DNA of 57,357 bases from Anaerolineae bacterium (GTDB lineage Bacteria > Chloroflexota > Anaerolineae > Caldilineales > Caldilineaceae): the NCBI GenBank assembly GCA_030432295.1, contig JAUIHI010000041.1, positions 1 to 57,357 of the forward strand. Direction: 5' to 3'. The translations under genes and the position numbers were made by a program. Each line of letters begins with the position of its first letter. The first letter of the stretch is position 1. Shown piece by piece: positions 19,644 to 28,031 of the stretch. A model generated the notes under the pieces. The model was not told where the DNA came from. It made no database searches and saw only the letters and a program-made list of their open reading frames with translations.

Positions 19644-20831
19644 ATGAACACATCGGACATTCTCGTCGTCGGCGCGGGCATCTACGGCACAACCGCAGCC
19701 CTGGAGCTGCGCCGCCGGGGACATTCGGTCACACTCATCGATCCCGGCCCCCTGCCCCACCCCCTGGCCGCGTCCACCGACATCAGCAAAGTCGTGCGTA
19801 TGGAGTACGGCCAGGACCGCCAGTATATGCAGATGGTGGATAAAGCTATCGACGGTTTTGTGGCCTGGAATGACGAACTGGGCGAGACGCTCTATCACAA
19901 CACCGGCGTTCTGATGCTCACCCGCCAGCCGATGGAGCAGGTCCCCTACAATTGGGAGAGCTACAAACTGCTCCAGGCCGAGGGCCACAGCCCCGAACGG
20001 CTGGACAGCGCCGCGATTGCCCAGCGCTTCCCGGCCTGGAACGCGGAGCGCTATGTGGACGGTTTCTACAGCCTGCGCGGCGGCTATGCAGAGAGCGGAC
20101 GGGTGGTTTCCGCGTTGCAGGCTCTGGCCCGTCGCGAAGGCGTTTCGCTACACGAAGGGCAGACCGGGGATGAACTGTTGGGTACAACCGGTCGGGTGAC
20201 GGGCGTGCGCACGCGAGAGGGCGAGACCTTCCACGCGGAGCACATTTTGGTGGCTGCCGGCGCGTGGACCCAATATCTGCTCCCCGAACTTCAGCCAGTG
20301 ATGAAAGCGACGGGCCATCCGGTCTTTCACCTGAAACCGCAAAACCCCACACTGTTCACGCCGCCTAATTTCGCGGTCTTCACCGCAGATGTCTCGCGCA
20401 CGGGCTGGTATGGCTTCCCCTTCAATCCGCGGGAAGGGGTGGTGAAGGTGGCGAGCCACGGGGTGGGCAAAGTCCTCCACCCGGAGCACGACGAGCGGGT
20501 GGTCTACGACAGTGACATCGCCCATCTGCGCGGCTTTCTGGCCGAGACCTTCCCGGCCCTGGCCGACGCAGAACTGGTCTACACCCGGCGCTGTCTCTAC
20601 TGCGACACCCTGGACGAACATTTCTGGATCGACCGCCACCCGGAACGGGCCGGGCTGAGCGTCAGCACCGGCGGCAGCGGTCACGGCTTCAAATTTGCGC
20701 CGGTGTTGGGTGGGCTGGCCGCAGATGTGGTGGAGGGCAAAGCCAATCCGTGGGCAGCCAAATTCGCCTGGCGTGCCCTGGCCGCAGGGACCAGCGGGGA
20801 AGAGGCGTCGCGATTTCATGGAGGGAAGTGA
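19644..20831 (+). CDS. FAD-dependent amine oxidase, sarcosine/N-methyltryptophan oxidase type
   Basis: This 395-residue flavoenzyme has an N-terminal Rossmann motif, VVGAGIYGTTAALELRRRG, and a C-terminal GGSGHGFKFAPVLGG that match monomeric sarcosine oxidase. RRCLYCDTLDEHFWID corresponds to the sarcosine oxidase segment in which the first Cys binds FAD covalently, so a covalent flavin is likely. The family oxidises N-methyl or secondary amino acids, releasing hydrogen peroxide. The exact substrate is unknown, and a DadA-like dehydrogenase is the alternative. AGGAG lies ten bases before the ATG. The stop codon sits at the first base of the following hairpin. Confidence 0.85.
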   Translation: MNTSDILVVGAGIYGTTAALELRRRGHSVTLIDPGPLPHPLAASTDISKVVRMEYGQDRQYMQMVDKAIDGFVAWNDELGETLYHNTGVLMLTRQPMEQVPYNWESYKLLQAEGHSPERLDSAAIAQRFPAWNAERYVDGFYSLRGGYAESGRVVSALQALARREGVSLHEGQTGDELLGTTGRVTGVRTREGETFHAEHILVAAGAWTQYLLPELQPVMKATGHPVFHLKPQNPTLFTPPNFAVFTADVSRTGWYGFPFNPREGVVKVASHGVGKVLHPEHDERVVYDSDIAHLRGFLAETFPALADAELVYTRRCLYCDTLDEHFWIDRHPERAGLSVSTGGSGHGFKFAPVLGGLAADVVEGKANPWAAKFAWRALAAGTSGEEASRFHGGK

Positions 20832-20892
20832 TGGGTGCTGCGTAATACGTGAGGATTTGCAAATCGCCTCACGTATTACGCAGCACCCATCA
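20829..20892. terminator. Long perfect hairpin after the flavoenzyme gene
   Basis: Arms 20829-20854 and 20867-20892 are perfectly complementary over 26 bases. The loop is itself nearly palindromic. The first three bases of the left arm are the stop codon of the upstream gene. The arm contains the word GCGTAATACGT, related to those at 7290-7360. Confidence 0.7.
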
Positions 20893-21068
20893 CGAACCAC
20901 ATGCGCCTTTCCATCCTTCCCACCGGCCGGAAAGTAAATTGAGTCAGTGACCTGTGGTGTATATGCCGTCAGCCGTCTGCGGCCCGCCCCCGGTTTGCAC
21001 GGAAATCTCCATTCAGCGACAATGGATGCAGGGCACTTCTGGCCCAGCCAATCCACCCGGACCTCTCT

Positions 21069-22265
21069 ATGCAATCCAGCGCTCCCGTCTCTACTGCTTC
21101 GCCCAGCCGGGCCGTCTGGCTGTTGACCGCAGCGGGCTTTTTCTCCTTTTTCATCTTCGGCTTTGTGGACAATCTGAAGGGGGCCACCCTCTCCAGCCTG
21201 CTGGTCGATCTGGATTTCAGCTATGCCCAGGGCGGCTCGATCCTCTTTGGGGCCTATCTGGGCTTCTTCATTGCGACATTGGCAGCCGGTGTCCTGGCCG
21301 ATTCGATGGGTAACCGCAAAATCCTGATTCTGGCCGGTGGGCTGATCAGCGTGGGAATTCTGGCTTTTGCTGGCGCTGGCACTTTCTGGCTGCTCTTTGG
21401 CGCTATGCTGATTATCGGCCTGGGTATGGGCTGCATCGAAGTCAGCGGCAACGGGCTGATCGTCCAACTCCACCCGCTCAACCGGGGGCGTTATCTCAAT
21501 TTGCTGGCGACCTTTCACGGCATCGGCGCACTGGTTGTGCCCCTCTACGCCGGTTGGCTGCTGAATGCAGGCGTTTCCTGGCGGCAGGTCTTTCAATACA
21601 GTCTGCCAATGGCCATCCTCCTGACACTGGCCTTTTTGTTGACACCAGCGCCTTCGAAAAGAGCGCCGAAATCCACGCAACAGCCTGCCTTCGATTGGCA
21701 GGCCGTAGGCAAGCTGGGATTCACCCGCCAGATGCTCTGGTTCTATGCGGCGATTGCCTTTTATGTCAGCGCCGAACTGGGCATCGGGGCCTGGATTGTG
21801 GAATTTTTGCAGCGGAGCAAAGGCTTCAGCCTGACCGGGGCCACGGGCTTTCTCTCCCTCTTTTTCGGGATGATTATGCTGGGACGGGTCGTGGGCAGTT
21901 TTGTGGTGGAGCGACTGGGCTATGTGCGCTCTGTGTTGGGCGCGGCCGCCGGTGGGCTGATCTGTGTGCTGATCGGCATCTTTGGCCCGCCGCCACTGGC
22001 CGTTTTCATACCCATCTGTGGCCTCTTTTTTTCGATTATCTTCCCCACCATCACAGCGGTCGTCTCGGATGTCAACCCGCAGAAGACCAACACAATCCTC
22101 GGCCTGCTCTTTGCCGCGGGGGGCGTGGGCGGCGCGCTGGGCCCCTGGGCCATTGGCCTTGCCAGCAACGGCCTGGGCATTCAAATGGGATTTGCCCTCG
22201 TCGCGGTCTATTGCCTGCTGGTCATCGGCGCGATGGGAATGGTGCAGAGGACTTTTCGTGGATAG
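21069..22265 (+). CDS. Major facilitator superfamily transporter
   Basis: This 398-residue inner-membrane protein has about twelve hydrophobic helices. The loop after helix 2 carries ADSMGNRKILI, an MFS motif A variant, and helix 4-5 has GLGMGCIEVSGNGLIV. The pattern resembles FucP-like sugar or drug carriers, but no substrate can be assigned. The inverted repeat and DUF4129 gene follow closely. No Shine-Dalgarno sequence is obvious before the ATG at 21069. The chosen start gives a short soluble N-terminus before helix 1. Confidence 0.85.
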   Translation: MQSSAPVSTASPSRAVWLLTAAGFFSFFIFGFVDNLKGATLSSLLVDLDFSYAQGGSILFGAYLGFFIATLAAGVLADSMGNRKILILAGGLISVGILAFAGAGTFWLLFGAMLIIGLGMGCIEVSGNGLIVQLHPLNRGRYLNLLATFHGIGALVVPLYAGWLLNAGVSWRQVFQYSLPMAILLTLAFLLTPAPSKRAPKSTQQPAFDWQAVGKLGFTRQMLWFYAAIAFYVSAELGIGAWIVEFLQRSKGFSLTGATGFLSLFFGMIMLGRVVGSFVVERLGYVRSVLGAAAGGLICVLIGIFGPPPLAVFIPICGLFFSIIFPTITAVVSDVNPQKTNTILGLLFAAGGVGGALGPWAIGLASNGLGIQMGFALVAVYCLLVIGAMGMVQRTFRG

Positions 22266-22280
22266 AGAGTTTGGCCGATC

Positions 22281-22346
22281 TGATTCCGGGAATCGGCCAG
22301 ATGATCAGAGGCATTCGGAACAATTTGTGGCCGATTCCCGGAATCA
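22281..22346. repeat. Perfect 18-base inverted repeat
   Basis: TGATTCCGGGAATCGGCC (22281-22298) is perfectly complementary to 22329-22346. Each arm is itself nearly palindromic around TTCC-GGGAA. Related TTCCCGGAA-centred hairpins occur at 28739-28804 and 50394-50444. Confidence 0.75.
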
Positions 22347-22361
22347 TCAACCGAGAGAGCA

Positions 22362-23852
22362 ATGATCTTCACCAACCGGCGTATACGCCTGATATTCATC
22401 GCCCTGGCCGGGATGGAAGCCGCGGTGCTGGCTCCGTTCCTGCTGCTGCTCTTCCGCGTCGAGTGGCTCTGGCGGGAAGGCGGTTCGCTGCTGGCGATTC
22501 CGCCCGGCTCTCTCGTCCTTTGGGTCTGGCTGGGGCTGCTGGGAATGATCGCAGCTATCGATCTGTTGGGCCGCAGCCGCCTCTCCGACCAGAGCTACCG
22601 GTTGGCGATTGTGGGTCTGGTGTTGATCAGCGGTCTGCTGGGCGTGCGCTGGGTGCTCTATCGGGGCGCGGGCACACTGAATTTCCACTGGCTGGCCGAG
22701 ATTGCAGATGGGCTGGTGAATTTCCATCTGGGGCTGCGGCCAGGGGTTTTCCTGCTCCTTTTTACAGGTTTTCTCTGGCTGCGGGCCTCGTCCGCGTCGG
22801 GACGGATGACCACTTTTTTCAGCGTCGGCGTCAGTTTTCGCCTGGGTGTATTGCTGGTTTTGCTGGGCGGCGGAGTTCTGGCCCTTCGCTTTCCCGCCCA
22901 GGGCACAACAGCCACACTCATCGCCACACTCTTTATCGGGCTGGGGCTGCTGGCGGTCTCCCTGGCCCGCAGCGACGAAAAAGCGGAAAGCGCGGCGGGC
23001 AGCACAGGCGCCTCCCTGCCCTGGGATCGACTGGTCCAATTGGCCCTGGCCGTGGCTTTGACGATCGGCCTCTCCCTGGCCCTGGCCGGTTTCCTTTCGC
23101 CGGATCGCATCCGCACGATCCTGGCCTTCTTCGATCCGCTCTGGAATCTGCTGGGCAACCTCTTCTTTCTGGTGCTGTTGGCCCTGAGCTTTGTGCTGGA
23201 AAAGCTCATTGGCTGGCTCTTTGCCTGGCTTGCACCTCTTTTTGCAAACGTCGATCTTGCCAAAACTCTGGGCGAGGCGTTCTCACGACTGACGGTCCCC
23301 CCGGAATTGCAGCAGGACCAGCCCCCGGAAGTCGGCCCACCCAGCGAAACTCTATTGATGTTGATGCGGGCTGCGTTTATAATCGGTGTGCTAGTCATTC
23401 TGCTGGTAATTGTCTATGTGCTGGTGGTGCGTCGCCGGGCACGCAGCCGGGCCGATGAAGAGGAGATCGCCGCCACGGAGTCGCTGAGCTTTGGCGGGGA
23501 CGCACTGCGCCGGGGCTGGCGACGGCTGCGCAATCTGGCCGGTCTGGTGCGGCGCTACGGGTTGGGGCGGGAGTTGCTCGACGCCATTTCGGTGGAGAAT
23601 CTCTACGCTAATCTCTGCCGTCTGGCCCGCCAGCGGGGGCAGACCCGCCAACCCAGCGAGCCGCCGGACGACTATCTGCCCCGGCTGGCCCTTGCCTTCC
23701 CCGGCCAGGACGACGGATTGGGCATCATCACCGAAGCCTATATGCGGGTCTACTACGGCGAACAGACGGTCAGCGGTGAGGAGTTGGAGCGTCTGCGTGC
23801 GGTCTACGAATCCGTGCGCCGTTCGGAGCCAAAGACGGACGCAGACGCTTAG
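22362..23852 (+). CDS. Multi-pass membrane protein with C-terminal DUF4129-like domain
   Basis: This 496-residue protein has roughly seven to eight hydrophobic helices up to about residue 250, a soluble segment, another helix near residue 345 (VILLVIVYVLVV), and a cytoplasmic C-terminal domain of about 120 residues. That C-terminal part (LYANLCRLARQRGQTRQPSE, then ADDYL-like spacing and a final ELERLRAVYESVRR) has the layout of DUF4129. This domain is often fused to transglutaminase-like or membrane proteins encoded near MoxR/DUF58 genes, none of which is present here. Its function is unknown. GAGAG precedes the ATG. Confidence 0.75.
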   Translation: MIFTNRRIRLIFIALAGMEAAVLAPFLLLLFRVEWLWREGGSLLAIPPGSLVLWVWLGLLGMIAAIDLLGRSRLSDQSYRLAIVGLVLISGLLGVRWVLYRGAGTLNFHWLAEIADGLVNFHLGLRPGVFLLLFTGFLWLRASSASGRMTTFFSVGVSFRLGVLLVLLGGGVLALRFPAQGTTATLIATLFIGLGLLAVSLARSDEKAESAAGSTGASLPWDRLVQLALAVALTIGLSLALAGFLSPDRIRTILAFFDPLWNLLGNLFFLVLLALSFVLEKLIGWLFAWLAPLFANVDLAKTLGEAFSRLTVPPELQQDQPPEVGPPSETLLMLMRAAFIIGVLVILLVIVYVLVVRRRARSRADEEEIAATESLSFGGDALRRGWRRLRNLAGLVRRYGLGRELLDAISVENLYANLCRLARQRGQTRQPSEPPDDYLPRLALAFPGQDDGLGIITEAYMRVYYGEQTVSGEELERLRAVYESVRRSEPKTDADA

Positions 23853-24016
23853 AGACCGGCCTCTCAAAGGCAAAGCGGTTCGGCTCAACCGGCGCTGCCC
23901 TCGGTTTCTCTGACCCCAATGGGCACTCCCGCTGCGCCGACTCTTCTTTGTACTTTTGAGAATTTGTGGTTCAATTGTCGTAACGTACCCTTCGCCTACC
24001 AGAAAGGAACCGACCG

Positions 24017-24679
24017 ATGGACTTTGCAGGGATGACTCAGACGTGGATTTCTGTATTGACCGGGCCGGGTGAGGAGGTCTTTGAGCGGGAGCAGGCAAGC
24101 CCGAACGCGACCCTCTCCACTGCCCTGATTTGGACAATTCTGGCTGCGGTTGTCGTGGCGGTTCTGGGTTTTGTCCAGAGCCTAATCTTTGCTTCCTCTG
24201 CCGCGGGGATGCTGGGAACGATCTCCCAGATGGACCTGCCGCCGGAGAGCCAGGCGCTGATCAACCAGATGATGGCAGGCGGTCTGATGACCGGGCTGAG
24301 CGGAGCCGGAGCCTTCCTGGGGATTATTCTAAGCCCCCTCTTCTTTCTGATTGGGGTGGGGATTATCCATCTGATCGCCAATGTGCTGGGCGGCCAGGGG
24401 GACTTTGGCCGCTATGCCTATCTTTCGGCAGCCATCGGCGCGCCCGTAAGTATTCTCAACGCATTTCTTGGCTTCATACCGGTGGTCGGGGGCTGCGTGG
24501 GATTCCTGCTTCTCATCTACAGTCTGGTTCTCAACTATTTTGCGATCAAAGTAAGCTACAGCCTCTCTTCTGGCCGGGCCATCGCTGTGATTTTGATTCC
24601 GGTGATAGTCGTACTGGGAGGTGTGCTGTGCATTGGTTTTGCCGTCGCCGCTGCCTTTGCGGGCATGGGCGCACAATAG
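24017..24679 (+). CDS. YIP1-family membrane protein
   Basis: This 220-residue protein begins with a soluble stretch ending in VFEREQASPN, followed by five hydrophobic helices. The layout WISVLTGPGEEVFE plus helices with GxIIHLIANVLGG matches bacterial YIP1-type proteins, whose role is unknown (membrane organisation or transport has been suggested for the fold). AGAAAGGA lies before the ATG. Sixteen bases separate it from the next small gene, so the two are probably co-transcribed. Confidence 0.75.
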   Translation: MDFAGMTQTWISVLTGPGEEVFEREQASPNATLSTALIWTILAAVVVAVLGFVQSLIFASSAAGMLGTISQMDLPPESQALINQMMAGGLMTGLSGAGAFLGIILSPLFFLIGVGIIHLIANVLGGQGDFGRYAYLSAAIGAPVSILNAFLGFIPVVGGCVGFLLLIYSLVLNYFAIKVSYSLSSGRAIAVILIPVIVVLGGVLCIGFAVAAAFAGMGAQ

Positions 24680-24694
24680 ACAAAGGAGTGCTGT

Positions 24695-24922
24695 ATGTCT
24701 CTCAGTTCCAAATCCCCCATCCGTGACCTGATCGCCAACCCGGAAGCCAAAGCCATTCTGGAAAAGCATCTGCCCGGCGCGGCCCGCCACCCGGACCTGC
24801 CCCAGGCCCTCTATATGAGCCTGCGGGAAGTGATGTACTACCCGGAGGCCGCCTCTGCCGGGCTGACGAAAGAGAAGCTGGAAGCCATCGACGCGGACTT
24901 GCAGGCGTTGGCCGCTGCGTAG
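24695..24922 (+). CDS. Small helical protein (75 residues), conserved-looking, function unknown
   Basis: MSLSSKSPIRDLIANPEAKA opens a compact, mostly helical protein with a strong AAAGGAG ribosome binding site. The pattern 'PIxDLLxNPxAKAxLEKHLPG ... LTxEKLxAIDADL' resembles a short module that I recall as a C-terminal domain on some secreted esterases and glycosidases, here standing alone. It has no signal peptide. It is likely co-expressed with the YIP1-like gene 16 bases upstream. Confidence 0.65.
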   Translation: MSLSSKSPIRDLIANPEAKAILEKHLPGAARHPDLPQALYMSLREVMYYPEAASAGLTKEKLEAIDADLQALAAA

Positions 24923-24962
24923 GGAGAACGGCGGATCGATCCGATTGATAGATGCGTTGCCT

Positions 24963-25025
24963 GAAAAGGTGAAGCGTGAAATGTGAGAGGGTTCGGTACT
25001 CTCACATTTCACGCTTCACCTTTTC
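24963..25025. terminator. 27-base perfect hairpin between convergent genes
   Basis: Arms 24963-24989 and 24999-25025 are perfectly complementary with a 9-base loop. The right arm ends in TTTTC. It separates the small helical protein gene from the convergent dehydrogenase gene and can terminate both. Confidence 0.8.
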
Positions 25026-25049
25026 TACAGGATAAAAAAGCTTTCCGTC

Positions 25050-25790
25050 CTACTGTTTCCCCTGCCGCTCCTTCGCCATCGCGTAGGCGTCGTCCTGGGG
25101 CGCGTAGCCCAGCTCCCGGCGCGCGCTACTGATGTCCAGCCGTTTGAAGCGGTTCTCCGAGACGCCGTGATAAATGCCAAAACTGATTGTATCTGAGGCG
25201 TTGACCGAGGCGGCAATCAGCCGAGCGCAGTCATCCCAGGTCAAAATGATGTCGATATACGGGTGTTCGAGATCGATGTGGCCGGAATCCCGGGGCTGGA
25301 CAGCGCCAAAGCGCAGACAGATGGACGAGACGCCGTGGGTGGCCGAATAGTAACGGCCCAGGGCTTCGCCCCAGCATTTGGTCGCGCCGTAGAGGTTGAC
25401 GGGAAAGATGGGCATTTCCGTGTGGACCTGCACATCCGCCGGGTAGCCAAAGACCGCATTGATACTGCTGGCGAAGATCACCCGCCGACAGCCAGCCAGC
25501 CGGGCCGCCTCGAAGATATTGTACGTGGCGATCACATTATTGGGTAGCAGACTATCCCACGTGGCCTGCATACTGGGGTCTGCGCCCAGATGGACGACTG
25601 TATCCACCCCTTCGCACAAAGAGCGCACCGCGTCGAAATCGCTCAGATCGGCCAGGTGGAAGGGATAGCCGTGGGTCTCCGCGGGTTCCCGTTTGTCGGT
25701 GAGGACAAAGTCGTAGTCGTCTTTGTAGGTCTTCAGAAAAAAGCTGCCGATGCGACCGGACGCGCCGGTAAGGAGGATTTTGCGTTTCAT
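25050..25790 (-). CDS. NAD-dependent short-chain dehydrogenase/epimerase, uronate-dehydrogenase-like
   Basis: This 246-residue extended-SDR protein has the cofactor motif TGASGRIG at residues 8-15, catalytic YGATK (Tyr and Lys) near residue 134, and the preceding ASSINAVFGYP strand. The combination VVHLGADPS, ATYNIFEAARLAG, and LYGATKCWGEALGRYY parallels bacterial uronate dehydrogenase, which oxidises galacturonate or glucuronate to the aldarolactone. Other sugar-nucleotide or sugar dehydrogenases of this fold cannot be excluded. The enolase-superfamily gene at 26853 is a candidate pathway partner, because oxidative uronate routes use such enzymes. Confidence 0.75.
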   Translation of the reverse strand: MKRKILLTGASGRIGSFFLKTYKDDYDFVLTDKREPAETHGYPFHLADLSDFDAVRSLCEGVDTVVHLGADPSMQATWDSLLPNNVIATYNIFEAARLAGCRRVIFASSINAVFGYPADVQVHTEMPIFPVNLYGATKCWGEALGRYYSATHGVSSICLRFGAVQPRDSGHIDLEHPYIDIILTWDDCARLIAASVNASDTISFGIYHGVSENRFKRLDISSARRELGYAPQDDAYAMAKERQGKQ

Positions 25791-25801
25791 TGGATGGGGT
25801 T

Positions 25802-25945
25802 TCCTGGGTGTTAGGGATTGGTGATTAGAGATTGGTATTCATACCCGGTTGAGGTGGGCACAAAGAAGGATTAAATTTTATCCACAGATGGCACAGATTT
25901 ATCCGTGTAGATCCGTCCTTTCCGTGTCGTCCGTCTTTCTATTTT
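25802..25945. repeat. Short-word direct repeats upstream of the dehydrogenase gene
   Basis: The gap holds near-repeats GGATTGGTGATTAGAGATTGG, then CACAGATGGCACAGAT, then CCGTGTAGATCCGTCCTTTC, followed by further CCGT words. They are period-7-like words of the family described in the findings. No palindrome is as clear as elsewhere. Confidence 0.4.
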
Positions 25946-25975
25946 CAGGTTCGCGATTCGGAGTCGTACCATCGA

Positions 25976-26689
25976 TTATTTGGTGAGAACAGCGACGTAT
26001 TGGCTGCCCGAAGAGGGAATAATTTCATCAATGCGCCAGCCGGTTCCTTCCACAATCTGGGCCATTTCGGTTTGGGAGACCATCAGATAGGGCATCCAAT
26101 CGCCGGTGTATTGGCGAAAGCGGCAGCGGATGCGCAGTTCTCCGGCCAGTTTGTCCCGGGCCTGGTTGCGCCGGTGATAGGCGAGATGCCCCGGTCTGTC
26201 GGTCGCATAAACGTCCCGGCTCTCGGCCACAATGCGGGCATCGGGACTGGTCACTCCCTTCAAACGGCGCAGCAGCCAGCGCGCCCGTTGCGGTGTGGCA
26301 AAGAGTCCGAAATTGTTGCCCATCATCAGAATTGTGTCAAAAACGCCGAGTGAGCCGTCGATCTGATGGAAGGGCAGAGAACGAACGTCCGCCACACCCC
26401 GCTGGCGGCAGACTTCCAGCGCGCCGGGGGAAACGTCGATACCGACGACCGGGTGACCCTTTGCCTGCAAATGGAGGGCAAAGCGCCCGGCTCCCACACC
26501 CACATCCAGCACACGCCCAGCCACCTGTGCCATCGCCTGCTGCTGAATTGCGCTCCACTGGGGATAGGCGCTGAAATAGGCCGACGCATCGCCAATCACA
26601 TCCAGAAAACCGTCGTCCCGCTCATAGACTTCGTATGCCGCTGTCCCTGTGTGTTGGGCCAATAGCAATTCGCCAAACGCGTCCGACAT
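25976..26689 (-). CDS. SAM-dependent class I methyltransferase
   Basis: This 237-residue cytoplasmic protein has motif I VLDVGVGAGRFALHL near residues 60-74, the acidic strand-2 end GIDVSPGALEVC, and motif IV region DTILMMGNNFGLF, a complete SAM-binding Rossmann core. The substrate is unknown. The ATG at 26689 has GGGAGGGG at a good distance. Longer in-frame starts reach into the divergent enolase gene and are rejected. Confidence 0.82.
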   Translation of the reverse strand: MSDAFGELLLAQHTGTAAYEVYERDDGFLDVIGDASAYFSAYPQWSAIQQQAMAQVAGRVLDVGVGAGRFALHLQAKGHPVVGIDVSPGALEVCRQRGVADVRSLPFHQIDGSLGVFDTILMMGNNFGLFATPQRARWLLRRLKGVTSPDARIVAESRDVYATDRPGHLAYHRRNQARDKLAGELRIRCRFRQYTGDWMPYLMVSQTEMAQIVEGTGWRIDEIIPSSGSQYVAVLTK

Positions 26690-26773
26690 AGGATTTCCCC
26701 TCCCAATAGATGGGTGATGCACGTAGCCTACCCGCCACCTGCAACTTTCCATTTTTAACCTGCCCTGCGCGCC

Positions 26774-26802
26774 TTGCCTATCATACCGACGCGTGCTATA
26801 AA
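26774..26802 (+). promoter_or_regulatory. Sigma70-type promoter of the enolase-regulator pair
   Basis: TTGCCT (26774-26779) and TATAAA (26797-26802) are separated by 17 bases, about 50 bases before the ATG at 26853. Confidence 0.65.
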
Positions 26803-26852
26803 GAGCAAACAGAAACCCACACCTTTTCCAAAGAGCCTTTTCAGGAGACCCG

Positions 26853-28031
26853 ATGAAAATCGACCGCATTGAACTCTTTCCCGTCGCTACCCCGCGCCAA
26901 ACGGGCATTGCCAACCAGCACGTCATCGTCCGGCTGGAGACCGCCGACGGCGCGGTGGGCTGGGGCGAGATGAGCGACCTTTCCCACGTCCCGATGTACC
27001 AGTTCGACATCGCCGAACTGGAAAAGATGCTCCAGCAGATGCTGATGGGCAAAGACCCCCGCAACATTGCCAAACTGATGGACGATCTCATCCGCTTCTT
27101 CCCGGACGAGGGCCATATGTACAGCCGCTCTGGGCTGGTGCGCCAGGGCGTGGATTTGGCCCTCCACGACCTGCTGGGCCGGGTGGACAATCTGCCCGTC
27201 TACACACTCCTGGGCGGCAAACTGCGGGACCGCACGCGGGTCTGCTATCCCATCTTCCGTATGCGCTCGGTGGAAGAGGTGGAACCGAACTTGCAGCGGG
27301 TGGAAGACAAACTGGCCGAAGGCTTCGATCTGATCCGGGTCTATGTGGGGGTCAATCCGGAGGCTGACGCGCAATTTTTGGCCGCCTTCACCGACCGTTT
27401 CGAGGGGCGGGTGCAGATCAAATCCCTGGACTTCTCCAATCTGGTCAAATGGCGGGAGTCGTCCAAACTGATCGAACGCTATGCGGACCTGTGCGACTTT
27501 ATGCTCATCGAAAGCCCGGTCCCCCGCAACGATTTCGACGGGCTGGCCAACTTCCGCAACTTCAGCCGCTGGCCCGTCTCCGAGCACGTCCTCCACATTC
27601 ATCACGGCTGGGCGCTGCTCAGCCAGGGCTGTGTGGACATTCTGAACGTCTCGCCCTATCTGCTCGGCGGTTTGCAAGCCAGCCTGCGCCTGATCGCCCT
27701 GGCCGAGGCCGCCCACGCCAGCGTCCTCATCGGCACAACACAGGAGTTGAATCTGGGCACGGCTGCGGTGGGACATCTGGCCGCGGCAGCCCGGGTCCTC
27801 GACTTCCCCAGCGACAGCACCGGCCCCCACCTCTACACGAAAGATGTGGTCAAATCGCCGGTCCAGTACGTCAACAGTCATCTGATTGTGCCCGAAGGCC
27901 CCGGCCTGGGCATCGAAGTGGACGAGGAATTGCTGCGAGAGATGAGTTCCGAGGCCCACTGGACCTTTGGCTTGGACCTGGCCGGTGTGCTGGATCGCAC
28001 CGCGGCCAACCGGCCTTCTGCGGAGAAATAG
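26853..28031 (+). CDS. Enolase-superfamily protein, mandelate racemase/muconate cycloisomerase type, with altered active site
   Basis: This 392-residue protein has the N-terminal capping domain (MKIDRIELFPVATPR, then GWGEMSDLS) and the C-terminal barrel. Metal ligands are recognisable as Asp in SLDFSN, Glu in LIESPV and Glu in WPVSEH. The end of barrel strand two, where family members carry catalytic KxK, reads LIRVYVGV, so the usual lysines are replaced by Arg and Tyr. Either the chemistry differs from classical racemases or a different base is used. AGGAG precedes the ATG. The stop codon overlaps the GTG of the downstream Crp/Fnr gene. A role in sugar-acid metabolism with the uronate-dehydrogenase-like protein is possible but unproven. 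Confidence 0.82.
   Translation: MKIDRIELFPVATPRQTGIANQHVIVRLETADGAVGWGEMSDLSHVPMYQFDIAELEKMLQQMLMGKDPRNIAKLMDDLIRFFPDEGHMYSRSGLVRQGVDLALHDLLGRVDNLPVYTLLGGKLRDRTRVCYPIFRMRSVEEVEPNLQRVEDKLAEGFDLIRVYVGVNPEADAQFLAAFTDRFEGRVQIKSLDFSNLVKWRESSKLIERYADLCDFMLIESPVPRNDFDGLANFRNFSRWPVSEHVLHIHHGWALLSQGCVDILNVSPYLLGGLQASLRLIALAEAAHASVLIGTTQELNLGTAAVGHLAAAARVLDFPSDSTGPHLYTKDVVKSPVQYVNSHLIVPEGPGLGIEVDEELLREMSSEAHWTFGLDLAGVLDRTAANRPSAEK

Noticed and set aside
20148-22184. A very long open frame on the minus strand (about 680 codons) antisense to the flavoenzyme and MFS genes
   Set aside because: It is low-complexity in charged and Gln/Gly residues, has no ribosome binding site, and is explained by stop-poor antisense frames in GC-rich DNA. 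The sense genes have clear family motifs. The same applies to other long antisense frames, such as those opposite the importer and membrane-protein genes.
26690-27190. An N-terminal extension of the methyltransferase by over 160 codons
   Set aside because: It would overlap the divergent enolase gene and its promoter. The ATG at 26689 has a good ribosome binding site and a normal family N-terminus.
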